64,000 nucleotides of DNA from Stropharia rugosoannulata (lineage: Eukaryota > Basidiomycota > Agaricomycetes > Agaricales > Strophariaceae). The translations under genes were made by a program, and so were the position numbers. The stretch spans positions 2,852,001 through 2,916,000 of the forward strand of contig JANCIK010000007.1 of assembly GCA_028532985.1 (NCBI GenBank), given 5' to 3'. Below, one piece after another: positions 45,329-56,181 of the stretch (position 1 is its first letter; each line of letters starts with the position of its first letter). The notes below the pieces were generated by a model. It was not told the origin of the DNA, did not search any database, and saw only the letters and a program-made list of their open reading frames with translations.

Positions 45329-46642
45329 ATGTCCAACGCACCCGCTCTGCTGTACAACTTCAGTAATGTCAAGCACCAGCTGGCATTAATCCAAGATATC
45401 AGAGGCTTGGCTTCTGCCATGCCTTCCAACTATACCGGGAGCCTCGAGCTTCTGGCTATTGACTTAGTACGCACAGCACTTAGCTGGTCTGCTGGGTCTT
45501 TTACTCCGCTGACCACTCGAACTTTTTAGAACCGCTGGCGTGATCCCCACGGCGGCATTACTCGTATCATTAATAACAGCGAGGCTGTTGATATTCTCAA
45601 CGAGACGCATGCCATCTACACCTCCTTGGAGGCGGATCACCACTTCCGCACTTTCTCTCCCGCTGCCAACACTTTTATCACTCTGCATGAGCAAGTTTTA
45701 AAAGCGAAAGCCGCTGCTTCGCGCCAGCGCATGCATACTCCCACTGGACCAGTACACTGTGTGCTTGCTGCCTTTCTTTATCTTTTTAATCGTCTGCTCA
45801 GCGCAACGTTCGCCTCCTCTCGCGCTCCGCTGCCGATCCTGAGACGGTCTCTGCCCCCGGAGGTACCTCCTCCCCCGATTCTGATGACGACAAGGTGTGA
45901 CTGACTTCCTCACCCTTTTAGATATTACTAACATGCAGCTGTACCTCCTCCTTAAAAAGATGGCCCTCGATGACAAGGTCGAGGCTGCCACTGAGGGCGG
46001 AGTACCTAGCCGCCAGAATACCCCAGAGCCTAGTCCTTCGAAGAAGCGCTCAGCGCCTCCTCCCGACACTCCTCGTCAGGTTCGTTCTGTTGCGTTTTCC
46101 CTCCCTCGTTACTTTCTTACTTCTATGTCAGCGGGAGCGCACTGAGGCCAGCGGACATCGCACTCGTGCGCTTGGCCGCGGCATGACACTCCGCTCCTCT
46201 GACAACCGGCGCTCTCCGCGCGACACACTGTTCCACGACGCTTCCTCTAAGAAGGCCCGTCTCGGCGCTGACAGCGTTCCTACTTTCGCTGATTCTCCTT
46301 TCATTGTACAAGGTGCGCTTTTTGCCCTTATTCTTCTCTGTTGCGTCCGCTGAGCTCTTTCATTTTCTTTTAGGTACCAATCTTACTCTCTCGAACGACA
46401 AGGTCAATGCCTGTCTCGACGCTGCTACCAACCTCATTAAGGAACCGCTGAACACGGGGAACCCATCCGAGCTCGTCACTCGCCGTCTCATCGGAGACTT
46501 GCAAGCTGAGATCATCTGTGACTTGCACAAGATTGACTTCATCCTAAAGTGCCGCGCTCTGCTCGTTAAAGAGTTAGAGACTTTACAGCACAGCTTGGAT
46601 TTGACAGGGACCAGCCCCGCTGAGGAGCCCGCGCCACAGTGA
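45329..46642 (+). CDS. ag4 of element B: antisense spliced gene, unknown function, 347 aa
   Basis: Exons 45329-45466, 45530-45751, 45802-45894, 45939-46079, 46132-46312, 46374-46642. The third intron is only 44 bp but has a perfect TACTAAC branch site before its CAG. In A the same stretch reads through without a stop. Conserved parts: HQLALIQDIRGLASA, NRWRDPHGGITRI, LYLLLKKMALDDKVEAATEGG, the acidic and basic middle (PSKKRSAPPP), and the C-terminal NTGNPSELVTRRLIGDLQAE. No known domain. Convergent with pol, 120 bp apart. Confidence 0.82.
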
Positions 46643-46762
46643 CGGCCTTCTTAATTACTCCGCTGAGCGCCTCAAAGTGGTCCTTAGCTAGTTTCTTTTG
46701 TACCTTTCTCCTTTAGTTTACCCAATATATTCTATTGTGGTCTCCTTTTCTACTTTGTGCCT

Positions 46763-49700
46763 CTAAGCATCGGGCTCCGCCCACCCATCCTCATCATCAT
46801 CTTCTTCGTCCGCTGAGACTTGGCCACTGCCTGAAACCACTCCTGGTTCATCAAATATGTAGTCTTTAGGTATGGCCGGCTCGTAGTCTGGCGCTGACAT
46901 CATCTTGTTGAGGTTCTCGCGCGTTTGATCAATGATATTGTCTAAGTCCGCTGGCAGCTTTAGCTGACGCCTGGCAAAGTAGGGTATTAAACGGAATGCT
47001 GCGACTTTGTCTTTCAGCACCGACCCATCCAGCTCAGCGACTAGATAAGCGCCTCCTTCCTTCCGCGCGATGACAATGTATGGTCCATTCCAGCGCGCCA
47101 ACATTTTGCGATTTAAGCTGGACTCAATGCCAGAGTTACGCATCAGTATGACATCGCCAGGTTTGAACGCATAGTCCCTAATCTTAGCGGAGTGTTTTCG
47201 CTCAAACTCTCTGATAGCATCCCGCTTTATCCTTGACACCCGCTGACGCATTTCCTCCACTGTGTCCCTATGCTTGGCCAGCACGCGCGCACGATACCCT
47301 ACTAACTCCTCTGTGGTAAGTACACGATCTGGTAACTTGACCAGCCACGTCGCCTCAGCGATGTCCAGCGGTAGTATCGGGTGCGCGCCAGTGACCATGA
47401 AGAAGGGTGAACACCCAAATCCGCGGCGCACTGTAACGCGGTCTGCCCACAGCACATGGTAGAAGAACTTGCTCCAGCGCTTATGTGCGCCCTCGGTACC
47501 ACCACACGCTTTCCACAACATTTGTCTGATGTCCCAATGGGGCCGCTCTATCTTTCCGTTCGCCTGAGAGTTGTACGCTGAGATGGTAATCCCTGTAATA
47601 CCATACTTCTTTTCTAAGTACTTGAGCGCTGCGCGGAACGGTCCACCGTTATCTGTGATTATCTCTCTAAGACATCCCCAGCGGCAGATAATATCCTCAA
47701 ACATCCACTGCGCTATCGCCCTTGCATTCTCTTTCTTCAGCGGACGACCTTCCACCCATGAGCTCAGCGCACACCGTCCGTGCACTATGTAGTTATACCC
47801 ATTTGAGGCAGGTGACATGTGCATAGTGTCCGCGTGTAGCTGCTGGAAGATGGAAGGCGTATGTGTCTCTGTCCGCGGAATCTGGATAATCGTCTTTTGC
47901 CTTAGCTGACACACATGGCATGTCTTGACATACCAGTAGACGTCCCGCTCCAGCTCTGGCCACCAGAAGCGCTCCATCAACAGTTTGCGCGTGGCGTATG
48001 CGCCTCTGTGCCCCAGACTGTCATGCGCGGCACGCAACATACGCGTCCGCTGAGCGGGATCAACTACTAGTTTATGTGCCTCGTCCACTGAGCGCCGGTA
48101 CATCCGCCCATCCTTGTCTAAGAAGAAGTTTCGTGCGTTACGGATGAAATTCTGATACTCCCGCTCGCTCATATCCTTGGGTCTTGTACTGGGATTTTGC
48201 AGCCAATACCTTATCATTGGCAGCTTATCATCCATGTCCTTCCCCGCTGACGTTCGGTTCCGCTCATTGTACTCTTCGTCTTCCAACTCATCTATCTTTG
48301 ACTCTGGAATTACATGTGCCAGAACAAATTTCTCTAAGTATGCCCGCTGAGCGGGCGACACCTCCTCTGTCTGTAGGAAGTTACGCACTGTCCACTGTTC
48401 TTCTCTCGTCTCTTTTCTCGCCCGCTCCAGTTCTAACTGGAAACAGTCAACCGAATGTGCCTCCGTTCTAGCTGGCTCAGCGGGACCATCAAACAACTCG
48501 TTGAGGAATCCAGCTTGTAGATATCCTCCGCGGTCGTCAATCTGGTCCTTGAACTCTTCTAAACTCAGCGGATCGGGATCCTCTTCATACACTTTCTCGT
48601 ACTCCAGCGGACCTACTTCTTGGTCATCATCCTCCGCTGAGTGCTCATACTCTTCATCTCCTGGTTGTCCTTCTCATCGCGACAGGCCGTCCGCGCCAAA
48701 CGTTTTGCCTGCTACATGCTTCAGCTGAAAGTGGTACATAAGGATCTTGTCTATCCAGCGGTTAATGGTAGCGTTAGGTCCCATGCCCGGATTATCCAAC
48801 ATCCCTTTGAGATATTTGGCATCCGTTTCCACTACCAACTTCCGCGCTCCGATGAGCCAGTAATAGCACGCCTGCAGCGCTCGCAATAGCCCATATAGCT
48901 CTCTCTTTGGTTGTGAGAACCGCTGTTCCCTCTCAGTTAACAGAATTGACCCAAAGCGGGCGTACACACGCTTCTTCGCGCTCAGCGGATCTTGCTGGTA
49001 GATATAAAATCCTACAGCACGCCAAGACGTATCTACTGCCAGCGTGATCGGTCCTGGCAGTGTATAGTCCAGCGGCTTGACACAGTGTGCGTTCCGCGCT
49101 CCATCCTTCAGTGCATCCATACTGGCTTGCTGCGCTGGCCCCCACTCGAAGGGTTCTTTCCCACGCAACAATCGCTGTATGTGCTCCGCTCGCTTAGCGT
49201 AGTCTGAGATGTAAATACGCAGGAGCCCCATTGTACCCATGAAGGCGCGCACATCGCTGACATTCTTACACGGTCCCCAGTTGAGGATAGCGTGCACTTT
49301 ATCTGGCGCTGGCTTTCGACCTTCGTAGGTACATAAGTGTCCCACCACCACAATCTCCGCTGCGCACAATATGGATTTCTTTCCGCTGAAAGTCCCTCCT
49401 GAGTACTTCATCCGCTGAACTATCCTATTCACATTCTGCATGTGTTCCCACACGAAACGCCTGATTCCGCTGTTCTCTGGAATCGTCTCGTACCCTCCAT
49501 CCTCTAATTCATACCGTGTCTTCGGTCTGCGGATAGGCACATCGTCAATGTACGGCTCCGTGACGTCTGGTATTTCATCGCGGAGAATATAAGTCACATC
49601 TTCATGAAAGATGGGTACAGAATTGGTCCAGCCCATTGGTAAGGTTACTAAGCGGAGCGCACCAAACGGTGTCTGGAATGTTGTCAAGTCGCGAGACGAC

Positions 49701-50698
49701 TCCGCTAAGAGTCGCTCGTCGTAGCCGACATACAAGTCCAGTATTCCGCCGCACGCACGCCCAGCGAAGTGTTCTGCCAGACTCTCCGCTGCCGGTGGCA
49801 ATCCTGAGTGCGCGATGGTAACAGCGTTCAGCGGCTCTAAGCTATGTACTATTCTAAAGGACACCCCGTCTTTCTTTGTTACTGTGAACCAGCGCGACCG
49901 GTATGATGAACTGGATGGTTCATAAGTCCCAGCACGGATCTTAGTAGCGATGAACTCGCACACCCGCTCGTACATGCCTGGCGGAATGGGTATATTTTTC
50001 AGTACCCACGGCGTATGTTCTACCGTTGGAATATCTACCGGCGGGAAGAAGTCTGTTCTAAACCTCCCCTTTTCCGTGTCATCCCACGCGAACGCCTCAT
50101 TCTGCTGCATGAACACCTGATGTACTAGCTTGTGCTCTTCTGGCCACAGGAAATCTCCTCCGTGCACTTTATCTATTTCCTCCTTCCGCTCCGCTGTGTA
50201 CCTTCCCGTGGGTACGAACTCTGGTGGGTGTACCGTCAGCGGAGGCATTTCCTTCAGCGGATCTCCCTTTATCTCTCTCACTATTCTGAATTTCTCTGGC
50301 AGCTCTTGATAAACAGGCCTGACCTTGTCAGCGACTGGTTTATATTTCTTTCCTGCAAAGACGGTTACGGTAGTGGCATTCTTACCAGTTAACCGCTTTC
50401 TAGTTACTCCTTTCCGCGCTGACTGGCCTTGCTCGGGGTCTGCTGAGCGGAATTGCCCCCTAGGCTCTCCTTTCACCGTCTCTTTTTCTCGCCATTCTTT
50501 TTGCTGAAAGTACTTATAAATTGATGCTTTCTCTTTATCCTCCATCTTAGCCTCGTGCACAGCTTGAGCCATGTACACATCTCTCAGCTCAGCGGAGCCA
50601 AATCTCCCTCCCTTCTTTGGCAACGCATACACCGCTATCTCTATCTTTTCAGTCCTATCATCCCGCTCGAACATTAACGCGACCTCTCCTTGACGCAT
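46763..50698 (-). pseudogene. Pol (RT-RNaseH-integrase) of element B with one in-frame stop
   Basis: Starts at the ATG overlapping the protease stop (TGATG at 50696-50700) and ends at 46763. RT with PYIDD, RNase H, HHCC integrase finger, the D, D, E residues (LHADTMH, TDNGGPF, GKIERPH) and a GPY module are all present in one frame. The only break is a TGA at 48674-48676, between RNase H and integrase, where A has AGG. The codon before it is CGA, so a CGA-to-TGA type change or a small rearrangement is possible. Readthrough would restore the whole protein. Without it, RT-RNaseH and integrase are separated. Confidence 0.9.
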
Positions 50699-51963
50699 CA
50701 AATCATCGAGGACTGAAAATCCTGGTCGGCGTGCAGCTCCTCCGCTGCGCTGGAGTCCTGCACATCTGGCTCCCGCTGAAGTATCTTCGGCCCGCACCCT
50801 CGATTATACGTAGGTACCACTAGCTTCCGCTGAGTGTTTGGGTCCGTCAGCGTAAGTTCCACTGTGCCATCCCCGCGCGTCTTCACATTGCTTTCAGTGA
50901 GAATCTCGAACGGCTTCCCCAACAGAACCTCATAGGCGGCCGCGCTGATAACGTGCACTTGTAGGTACACTGTCAGTCCGCTGAACACAAAAGGTACATT
51001 CCGCGCTAAGCCCTTAGTCGACTCGACTTGTTTGTTAGCGCTCTGCATCCTAATGGTAAAGTCAGGATCCCAGCTTAAGCCTAGTCGCTCCGCGGTATCT
51101 TGCGCCATGGACACTATTTGCGATCCGCTGTCGAGCAGAGTCTCTGCACGGCCTTTCCCATTGATCAGCGGAAATACCGCCTTGAGATGGTGCGATTCTC
51201 GTGCCACAATTAATCCCTTTGGCTTTTCTCCGGGTTGTAGCGTCGAGATGTATTGCTCATAAGGATCCTCCATGATTATTGTGCCGGGTTGTAAGCCACC
51301 GCGCTCCTCCGCGCAAGTGAGGAATGTCGCCGCTGGGAGCTCGTCCATTCGCATGAACTCTTCTTCGTTCTCCTGTTTCAGCTGGGCGATGGCCTCGTCC
51401 ATCTCCCACTCCTCTGCCTCATAATCCAGCTGCAAAACCTGCATGGTATTTACATCCAGCGGAACCTTGCGCGGTATGATGCGCTCAACAAACTTCCTCC
51501 TAAACCCCGCTGTAGAGATCCCCAATAATTGTCCTTGAGTGATCTCTATTTTCTGGCTCTCTAAACGCTTAAGGACTTCGTCCGCTTGCGCTTCATCCTC
51601 AATGGCCGCGCGCAACTTATACGCTGGCTTCCTCTTCTCTATTACTGGCATCGGCACCTCTCTTACAGGCGGCCGACTCTTTTCTGGTACGCGCAGCGGA
51701 GGAACCATTACATATGGCACCTGCGCTGGCTTTTTATTCTCCCCAATTTTCTGCGCTGGCGCTGCGAAGCTTACTTTCTTTTTCTCCGCTCCGCTGGGCG
51801 CTTGTCTACTGATCTCTTCTATAAACTCTTCCTCGTCTCCGCTGTCGACCTCCTCGATAGTTGTCCTTGGTGTACTTCTTACTGGTAGCTTCTTATTTAC
51901 GTCTTCCGGGTTCTTGGGTTTATCAGAGCCGCTACGCTGAACTCTGCCCGCGCTTCCCTTCAT
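50698..51963 (-). CDS. Aspartic protease polyprotein of element B
   Basis: ATG five bases after the gag stop, and its own stop overlapping the pol start as TGATG. Acidic N-terminal half, then retropepsin with LLDSGSQIVS and VLLGKPFEI. Colinear with the protease ORF of A and highly similar in the C-terminal half. Confidence 0.9.
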   Translation of the reverse strand: MKGSAGRVQRSGSDKPKNPEDVNKKLPVRSTPRTTIEEVDSGDEEEFIEEISRQAPSGAEKKKVSFAAPAQKIGENKKPAQVPYVMVPPLRVPEKSRPPVREVPMPVIEKRKPAYKLRAAIEDEAQADEVLKRLESQKIEITQGQLLGISTAGFRRKFVERIIPRKVPLDVNTMQVLQLDYEAEEWEMDEAIAQLKQENEEEFMRMDELPAATFLTCAEERGGLQPGTIIMEDPYEQYISTLQPGEKPKGLIVARESHHLKAVFPLINGKGRAETLLDSGSQIVSMAQDTAERLGLSWDPDFTIRMQSANKQVESTKGLARNVPFVFSGLTVYLQVHVISAAAYEVLLGKPFEILTESNVKTRGDGTVELTLTDPNTQRKLVVPTYNRGCGPKILQREPDVQDSSAAEELHADQDFQSSMI

Positions 51964-51968
51964 CAGAC

Positions 51969-54038
51969 TCAATCGAAACCCTGGCTCAGCGCTGCATCCC
52001 GCTCCGCTTTCATGGTCGCGATCAGCTGCCGCTGTTCCTCTATCACCTCCTCTGGCGTCTTGACCGCTGAGCGCTCCTTTAAGAACGCCTTCCGACTGTC
52101 CAGCTCCTGTTGCAGCGTTCGAATTTGCTCTTCATAAGTCTCATCGAGAGAGCTGGCCGGTTGGTAGACCTGGGCGTACACCATGCTCGGCGGAGTCCCC
52201 ATGTACGCTGGGTGTACCGGCGCCATGTAGGTCTGCTGCGCTGGCGGCCCATTCTTCTTATGCCACTTGTCTACACGTTCTTTGATAGCGCGCAAAGGGT
52301 CCCAAGGTAATGACGATCCGTCTGGCAGCTGGAGCCTTCCAGCTTCCGTGATGATTATCTTTCCAGCGGACAGATCCTGTTGCCTCACAATACACTCCGC
52401 TACGATGTGTCCCGTCTGTTTACAATAGAAGCACCTCGGTTCAGGTCGCTGTTGGTATTGAAACGGACGCGGCGGCGCTCTGCTGAAACCTGGTCCTCCC
52501 ATTGGCATCATAGGTACCGCTGGCTGGACTGGCGCAGCGACAGGCGCCGCCCGCGACGACATTACATTGCGCAGGATATCTTCCAACTCCTTCTTATTGG
52601 TCTCCTTTGACTTCGACACCGTCTTTTCTACCAGCGACAACGTATCTTTAAACGACGCTACAAAACCCTTCAAGTCCTCAATTTCCCCGCGCAGCGTATG
52701 CACCTCCGCTGACTCGGTCTTGATAGCAGGCACAGGCATGAGCCCGTCTGCTGAGTCCCGACTCAAGCTGAGCGAAGTGCTAGGATTCTTGGTGTGCGCC
52801 ATCTGCTCTGCCATTTCCGCCACCTGTTTCAGCGGATACATGTCCTCAGTCCGCGCTTCCACCTGAATCCCCGCTGGCGCCGTAAAGGGTATATTGCGTT
52901 CCTTTAGGTACTTGTCAAACGACGTCCTCGTAGTGTAGTCAATATCCAGCTTGTTAAACAACCTCTCCCTGAACCCCGCTGTGAGACTGTTGGTGAAGTA
53001 GGTCACCAGCATATGATTGGCCAGCAAGGTAGGCGCCTTGGTCAACTTCGCTGCCTCCGCTAAGAATGCCCGCTTGAAGTCCAACAGCACCTGGAGTTCT
53101 TCCTCCGAGATGCGCTGGTTCTCCTTGCACAGCTTCTTTAGGCGCGCGATGGACCCCGTCTGAATACTGATCACCTCAGGATATTCATTGAGGATCATCT
53201 TCTTCAGCTCAGCGTAACTCTTGGTGTCATAGCCTGGTAAATTCTTCCACTCCTCTGCTGTCTGCATGGGTACATATTTGATTACATATCCTCTCCTCTC
53301 ATCATCCTCCGTCACCTCAGCGCGCTTGAACCAGTCCTCTAAGTCCTCGAAGTAGCGTGGGAGTTCATCACGCTCCGCGGTGGGGTCGAAGCTTGGTGCA
53401 CCGCGCGCTCCGCGCACAGGCATAGATGTTTCCTTAGGCATGGTGATAATTTCCGGGGGCGGTTCGTGTTCACTTGTGGAAAAGTCTGATAATTCCCCTT
53501 CAAATATATCTCTGGCCACGCGCTCGGCCTCGCTCTCACTATTATCTGTCGTCTGCTGAGCGGATCTCTTAGCAGTCTCGAATACTTCCGAAAACGGAGG
53601 AGGTGTGTCTTGAGTAGCTTGGCTATCTGATGAGCCAAATGGTGCAGCTTCAAGCATAATGTCTCTGTCCGCTGAGCGGTCGTCTGTTTCAATTCCAGAA
53701 GGCGGTCCCCAGAATCCGCTGGGCCCGTCCTCCCGCTCTGAGTCACTCTCTGTAAGCGCTCCTGGTATGCGCTGAGCAAGATCCTGCGTTTCTATCTGTA
53801 GCCACGCCTCTTCCCTTGCTTTCCTCTTCGCTTTTCTATCTCGAGTAGGTGTAATCACCAATGGTTCCACAAGCTCGGCGTCTTTCTTGCTCCTAGTTGA
53901 TCGCCCGCTCGGAGGTAGTATACCAAATGATGGTCTAGCCTCCGCTGGTTCTGCTAGCGACGACGGTGCAGGAAATTTGCCTCGCTTGTTACTCGTCCCT
54001 GTTGTATTTGAAATTTTTGAAATGTTTTGTAATAGGCG
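51969..54038 (-). CDS. Gag of element B, start codon unclear
   Basis: Open from 54038 down to the TGA at 51969. Capsid-like region (ERDELPRYFEDLEDWFKRAEV), coiled region and CCHC knuckle CFYCKQTGHIVAEC. As in A, no ATG lies at the N-terminus although the sequence upstream is conserved. The first methionines are internal: DIMLEA, and ITMPKE at 53441, the latter conserved with A. Confidence 0.87.
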   Translation of the reverse strand, partial: RLLQNISKISNTTGTSNKRGKFPAPSSLAEPAEARPSFGILPPSGRSTRSKKDAELVEPLVITPTRDRKAKRKAREEAWLQIETQDLAQRIPGALTESDSEREDGPSGFWGPPSGIETDDRSADRDIMLEAAPFGSSDSQATQDTPPPFSEVFETAKRSAQQTTDNSESEAERVARDIFEGELSDFSTSEHEPPPEIITMPKETSMPVRGARGAPSFDPTAERDELPRYFEDLEDWFKRAEVTEDDERRGYVIKYVPMQTAEEWKNLPGYDTKSYAELKKMILNEYPEVISIQTGSIARLKKLCKENQRISEEELQVLLDFKRAFLAEAAKLTKAPTLLANHMLVTYFTNSLTAGFRERLFNKLDIDYTTRTSFDKYLKERNIPFTAPAGIQVEARTEDMYPLKQVAEMAEQMAHTKNPSTSLSLSRDSADGLMPVPAIKTESAEVHTLRGEIEDLKGFVASFKDTLSLVEKTVSKSKETNKKELEDILRNVMSSRAAPVAAPVQPAVPMMPMGGPGFSRAPPRPFQYQQRPEPRCFYCKQTGHIVAECIVRQQDLSAGKIIITEAGRLQLPDGSSLPWDPLRAIKERVDKWHKKNGPPAQQTYMAPVHPAYMGTPPSMVYAQVYQPASSLDETYEEQIRTLQQELDSRKAFLKERSAVKTPEEVIEEQRQLIATMKAERDAALSQGFD

Positions 54039-54083
54039 CTAAGCCGTGGTCCCCGAAACACTATATGAGATTTCTGAACCTAC

Positions 54084-54101
54084 CCCTCGCGGTGGGCTCC
54101 A
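54084..54101 (-). other. Primer binding site of element B
   Basis: Two bases after the end of the 5' LTR on the minus strand: TGGAGCCCACCGCGAGGG. Differs from the A site at one base. Confidence 0.7.
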
Positions 54102-54103
54102 GA

Positions 54104-55510
54104 TGAGAGGTCTGCCGCGGGGCTAGACTCGAATCACAAGAAAACACAACACACACAACCCCAGCGGAGCGAGATCCTATCCCCTAGATCGAGCGACGCT
54201 CTTCAGCTAAGCGGATTATAGATGTCTACGCTTCTCCTGGTCCTCTCCGCTGAGCGGACTGTGATGTTTAAGAGTCTCATAAGTTTAGTCCAGATGTCCG
54301 CTGTACAGTGCCTGCAAGTTCGTTTTTAAGGAGGGGTTTAATTCTAGAAGTCTCAGATTAATGTCTGGGCGATCTCCGCTGAGCACAGGGTATCGATAGT
54401 AATGTATAGTTTTGATGGTGGCTCCGCGGGGCTTATTCCGCTGAGTGGGTTTGAGGTCCTGCAGATGCTCACACAAGCTGGTATTCCCAATTGTGCCTCG
54501 CTCCGCTGACTATCCAAAGTCGTTCCGCTGGGACTGTCCAAAGTCCTATTCCGCTGAGGCTATCCAGAACCTCGTTCACCCGGTGGTGCAGTCTCAATTC
54601 ACAAAACACTACAGCGCGAGTTTTCGTACACGGTTGCACTGACTCCCCGCTGAGCTCTCCAAATGACCCGGTGGCCAGAAGCTATCCAAAACTTCTATGA
54701 TTCACAATACACTTCACAGTAAAGACCCTAACAAAAGCTAAACACAGCCTGCTGATGGTCTGGGACGGAGCCCAACACACAGATCTAGTGGGTAGACAAT
54801 TGCTTAATTTCCGTAGTTACAATTACAAGTTTATATAGACGCGCTGTGTACTAATTTAGGTGGAGAGTAAATACTAGCAACGCCGGACCAAAGGTCCACT
54901 GGGCGCATGTGCCTCCGCTGGGCGTTTTGATGACTACTCCGCTGAGCGCGACCTGACCCCGTTGTGTTGCCAGCCTCCGCCGAGAGACGTCATTAAACTC
55001 CGCTGAGCGGTTCCTTCTTGGTTATTGAGGTCTGGTTACCGCTGCCAAAGTTCCCCAGCGGAGCCCGTGCTGTGTGCATTGTTCATTCCCTCGGGCATCA
55101 CACGCTCCAGCGTGCGCGCCACGGTCACCTGACGAGTGGACTTAGGCAAATTTCGCCTTCGTGATGTGTTCCGCTGGGCCCCTTTTGAGACACTGTCTAC
55201 ACACAATCCTGCTCGTCGCCTTTGATATTTTTCTGCTCAGCTGTACTCCTGCCTTCCGCTGGGACGACAGTAACCGTTATGTGCTCCGCTGACGGCTATT
55301 CCCGGTAATCCAACTGTGTACTTATGACTCGTACAGTCCGCTGAACCCCCACACAACCGCCCGCTGAGCACACGCGTGATGATTTGTGATGCACGCGCTG
55401 AGCGCTGAGACGACTGACCAGGCTAGTCACCGCTCCGCTGTACCCCTGCACTCCAGCCCAAACCGCCCGCTGTGGCCACTTACAGCCTTGGTGTAAACAC
55501 AGGCCTGTCA
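54104..55510 (-). repeat. 5' LTR of element B (1,407 bp)
   Basis: Nearly identical to 39504-40912. TATATAAA lies in LTR sense near 54830. Its outer end (TGACAGGC in sense) abuts the GCGT target duplication at 55511. Confidence 0.95.
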
Positions 55511-55620
55511 GCGTGGAAGTCGGCCAGTGCCGAGCACAGGAGGTGGAAGCGATCAACGAGGCCTTGCTCGCAATCCTCGGTGCGCTGCCGGATGGACGAA
55601 AAAGCCTTGCGGAATCCCAT
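55511..55620 (-). pseudogene. ag1 of element A, 5' part (separated by element B)
   Basis: Start codon and the first ~35 codons of A ag1 (MGFRKAFSSIRQRTE), homologous to MSFRNFDRRRRAQE in B. It runs in frame up to the GCGT duplication and continues at 39499 on the far side of element B. Confidence 0.85.
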
Positions 55621-56181
55621 GAAAGTTTTGTGGTCCAGGTTGGGAAGTAGAAAATAAAGAAAGCAGTAAGGGTTGGGTAGAGAGAGAGGATGAGAAGGAA
55701 GAAAGGAAAGTAGTGTGAATGGCTGCTTTATATATGGCAGGGAGGAATAGCAAAAAGAAAATTCTGGAGTATGGGAGAAGTCGCGCCGCGAGGAGCGCAT
55801 GTCGAATAAGCTTACCAGCAATAAACTAAAACAGCACGCTGCCCGCAAGATGAAGGCCCAGTAGGGTCCAGGAAGGAAAAAGAAAAGCCTGATTAGGAAG
55901 GTGACCCAAGAAGGAATTAGGCAGGAAATACGGTGTCCGTAAGGGTGCGGTGGCGGTTGCCTAAAAATAAGCTAGTCGAGAAAAGTTGGGCGGGGATACC
56001 GGAAAAGGAAGCAAAGAGGGTGGATAGAGATAGTGACTCAGGCGGAAGCGCTGTATTGACCGCATAAGGCAGTAGTTGAGCCGTAGGGCAGGAAAATAGG
56101 AAAGTGGTGAACTGCTATCAAAGAAGCGATGTGCGCATCTGGAATTGACTGAGGACAGTCAAGATTTTAGTGGGGGGGAGA
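55621..56181 (-). promoter_or_regulatory. ag1 upstream region, palindrome and PPT of element A
   Basis: A TATATAAA box on the minus strand (55727-55734) lies ~105 bp before the ag1 ATG. Next to the 3' LTR is the palindrome TTGACTG/CAGTCAA (56145-56162), and then the PPT TTAGTGGGGGGGAGA on the plus strand ending at 56181. The rest is noncoding. Confidence 0.65.

Larger units (their letters stand above)
39504..55510 (-). mobile_element. Element B: giant Ty3/gypsy LTR retrotransposon with antisense gene cassette, structurally complete, nested in A
   Basis: 16,007 bp with two nearly identical LTRs, flanked by GCGT (39500-39503 and 55511-55514). In its own sense: 5' LTR, PBS, gag, protease, pol, then ag4 to ag1 on the opposite strand, PPT and 3' LTR. 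Everything needed is present except for one in-frame stop in pol (48674-48676). It is packed with CCGCTG/CAGCGG words in LTRs, ORFs, introns and spacers. It is related to A throughout but clearly a separate family by protein divergence. Confidence 0.95.
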
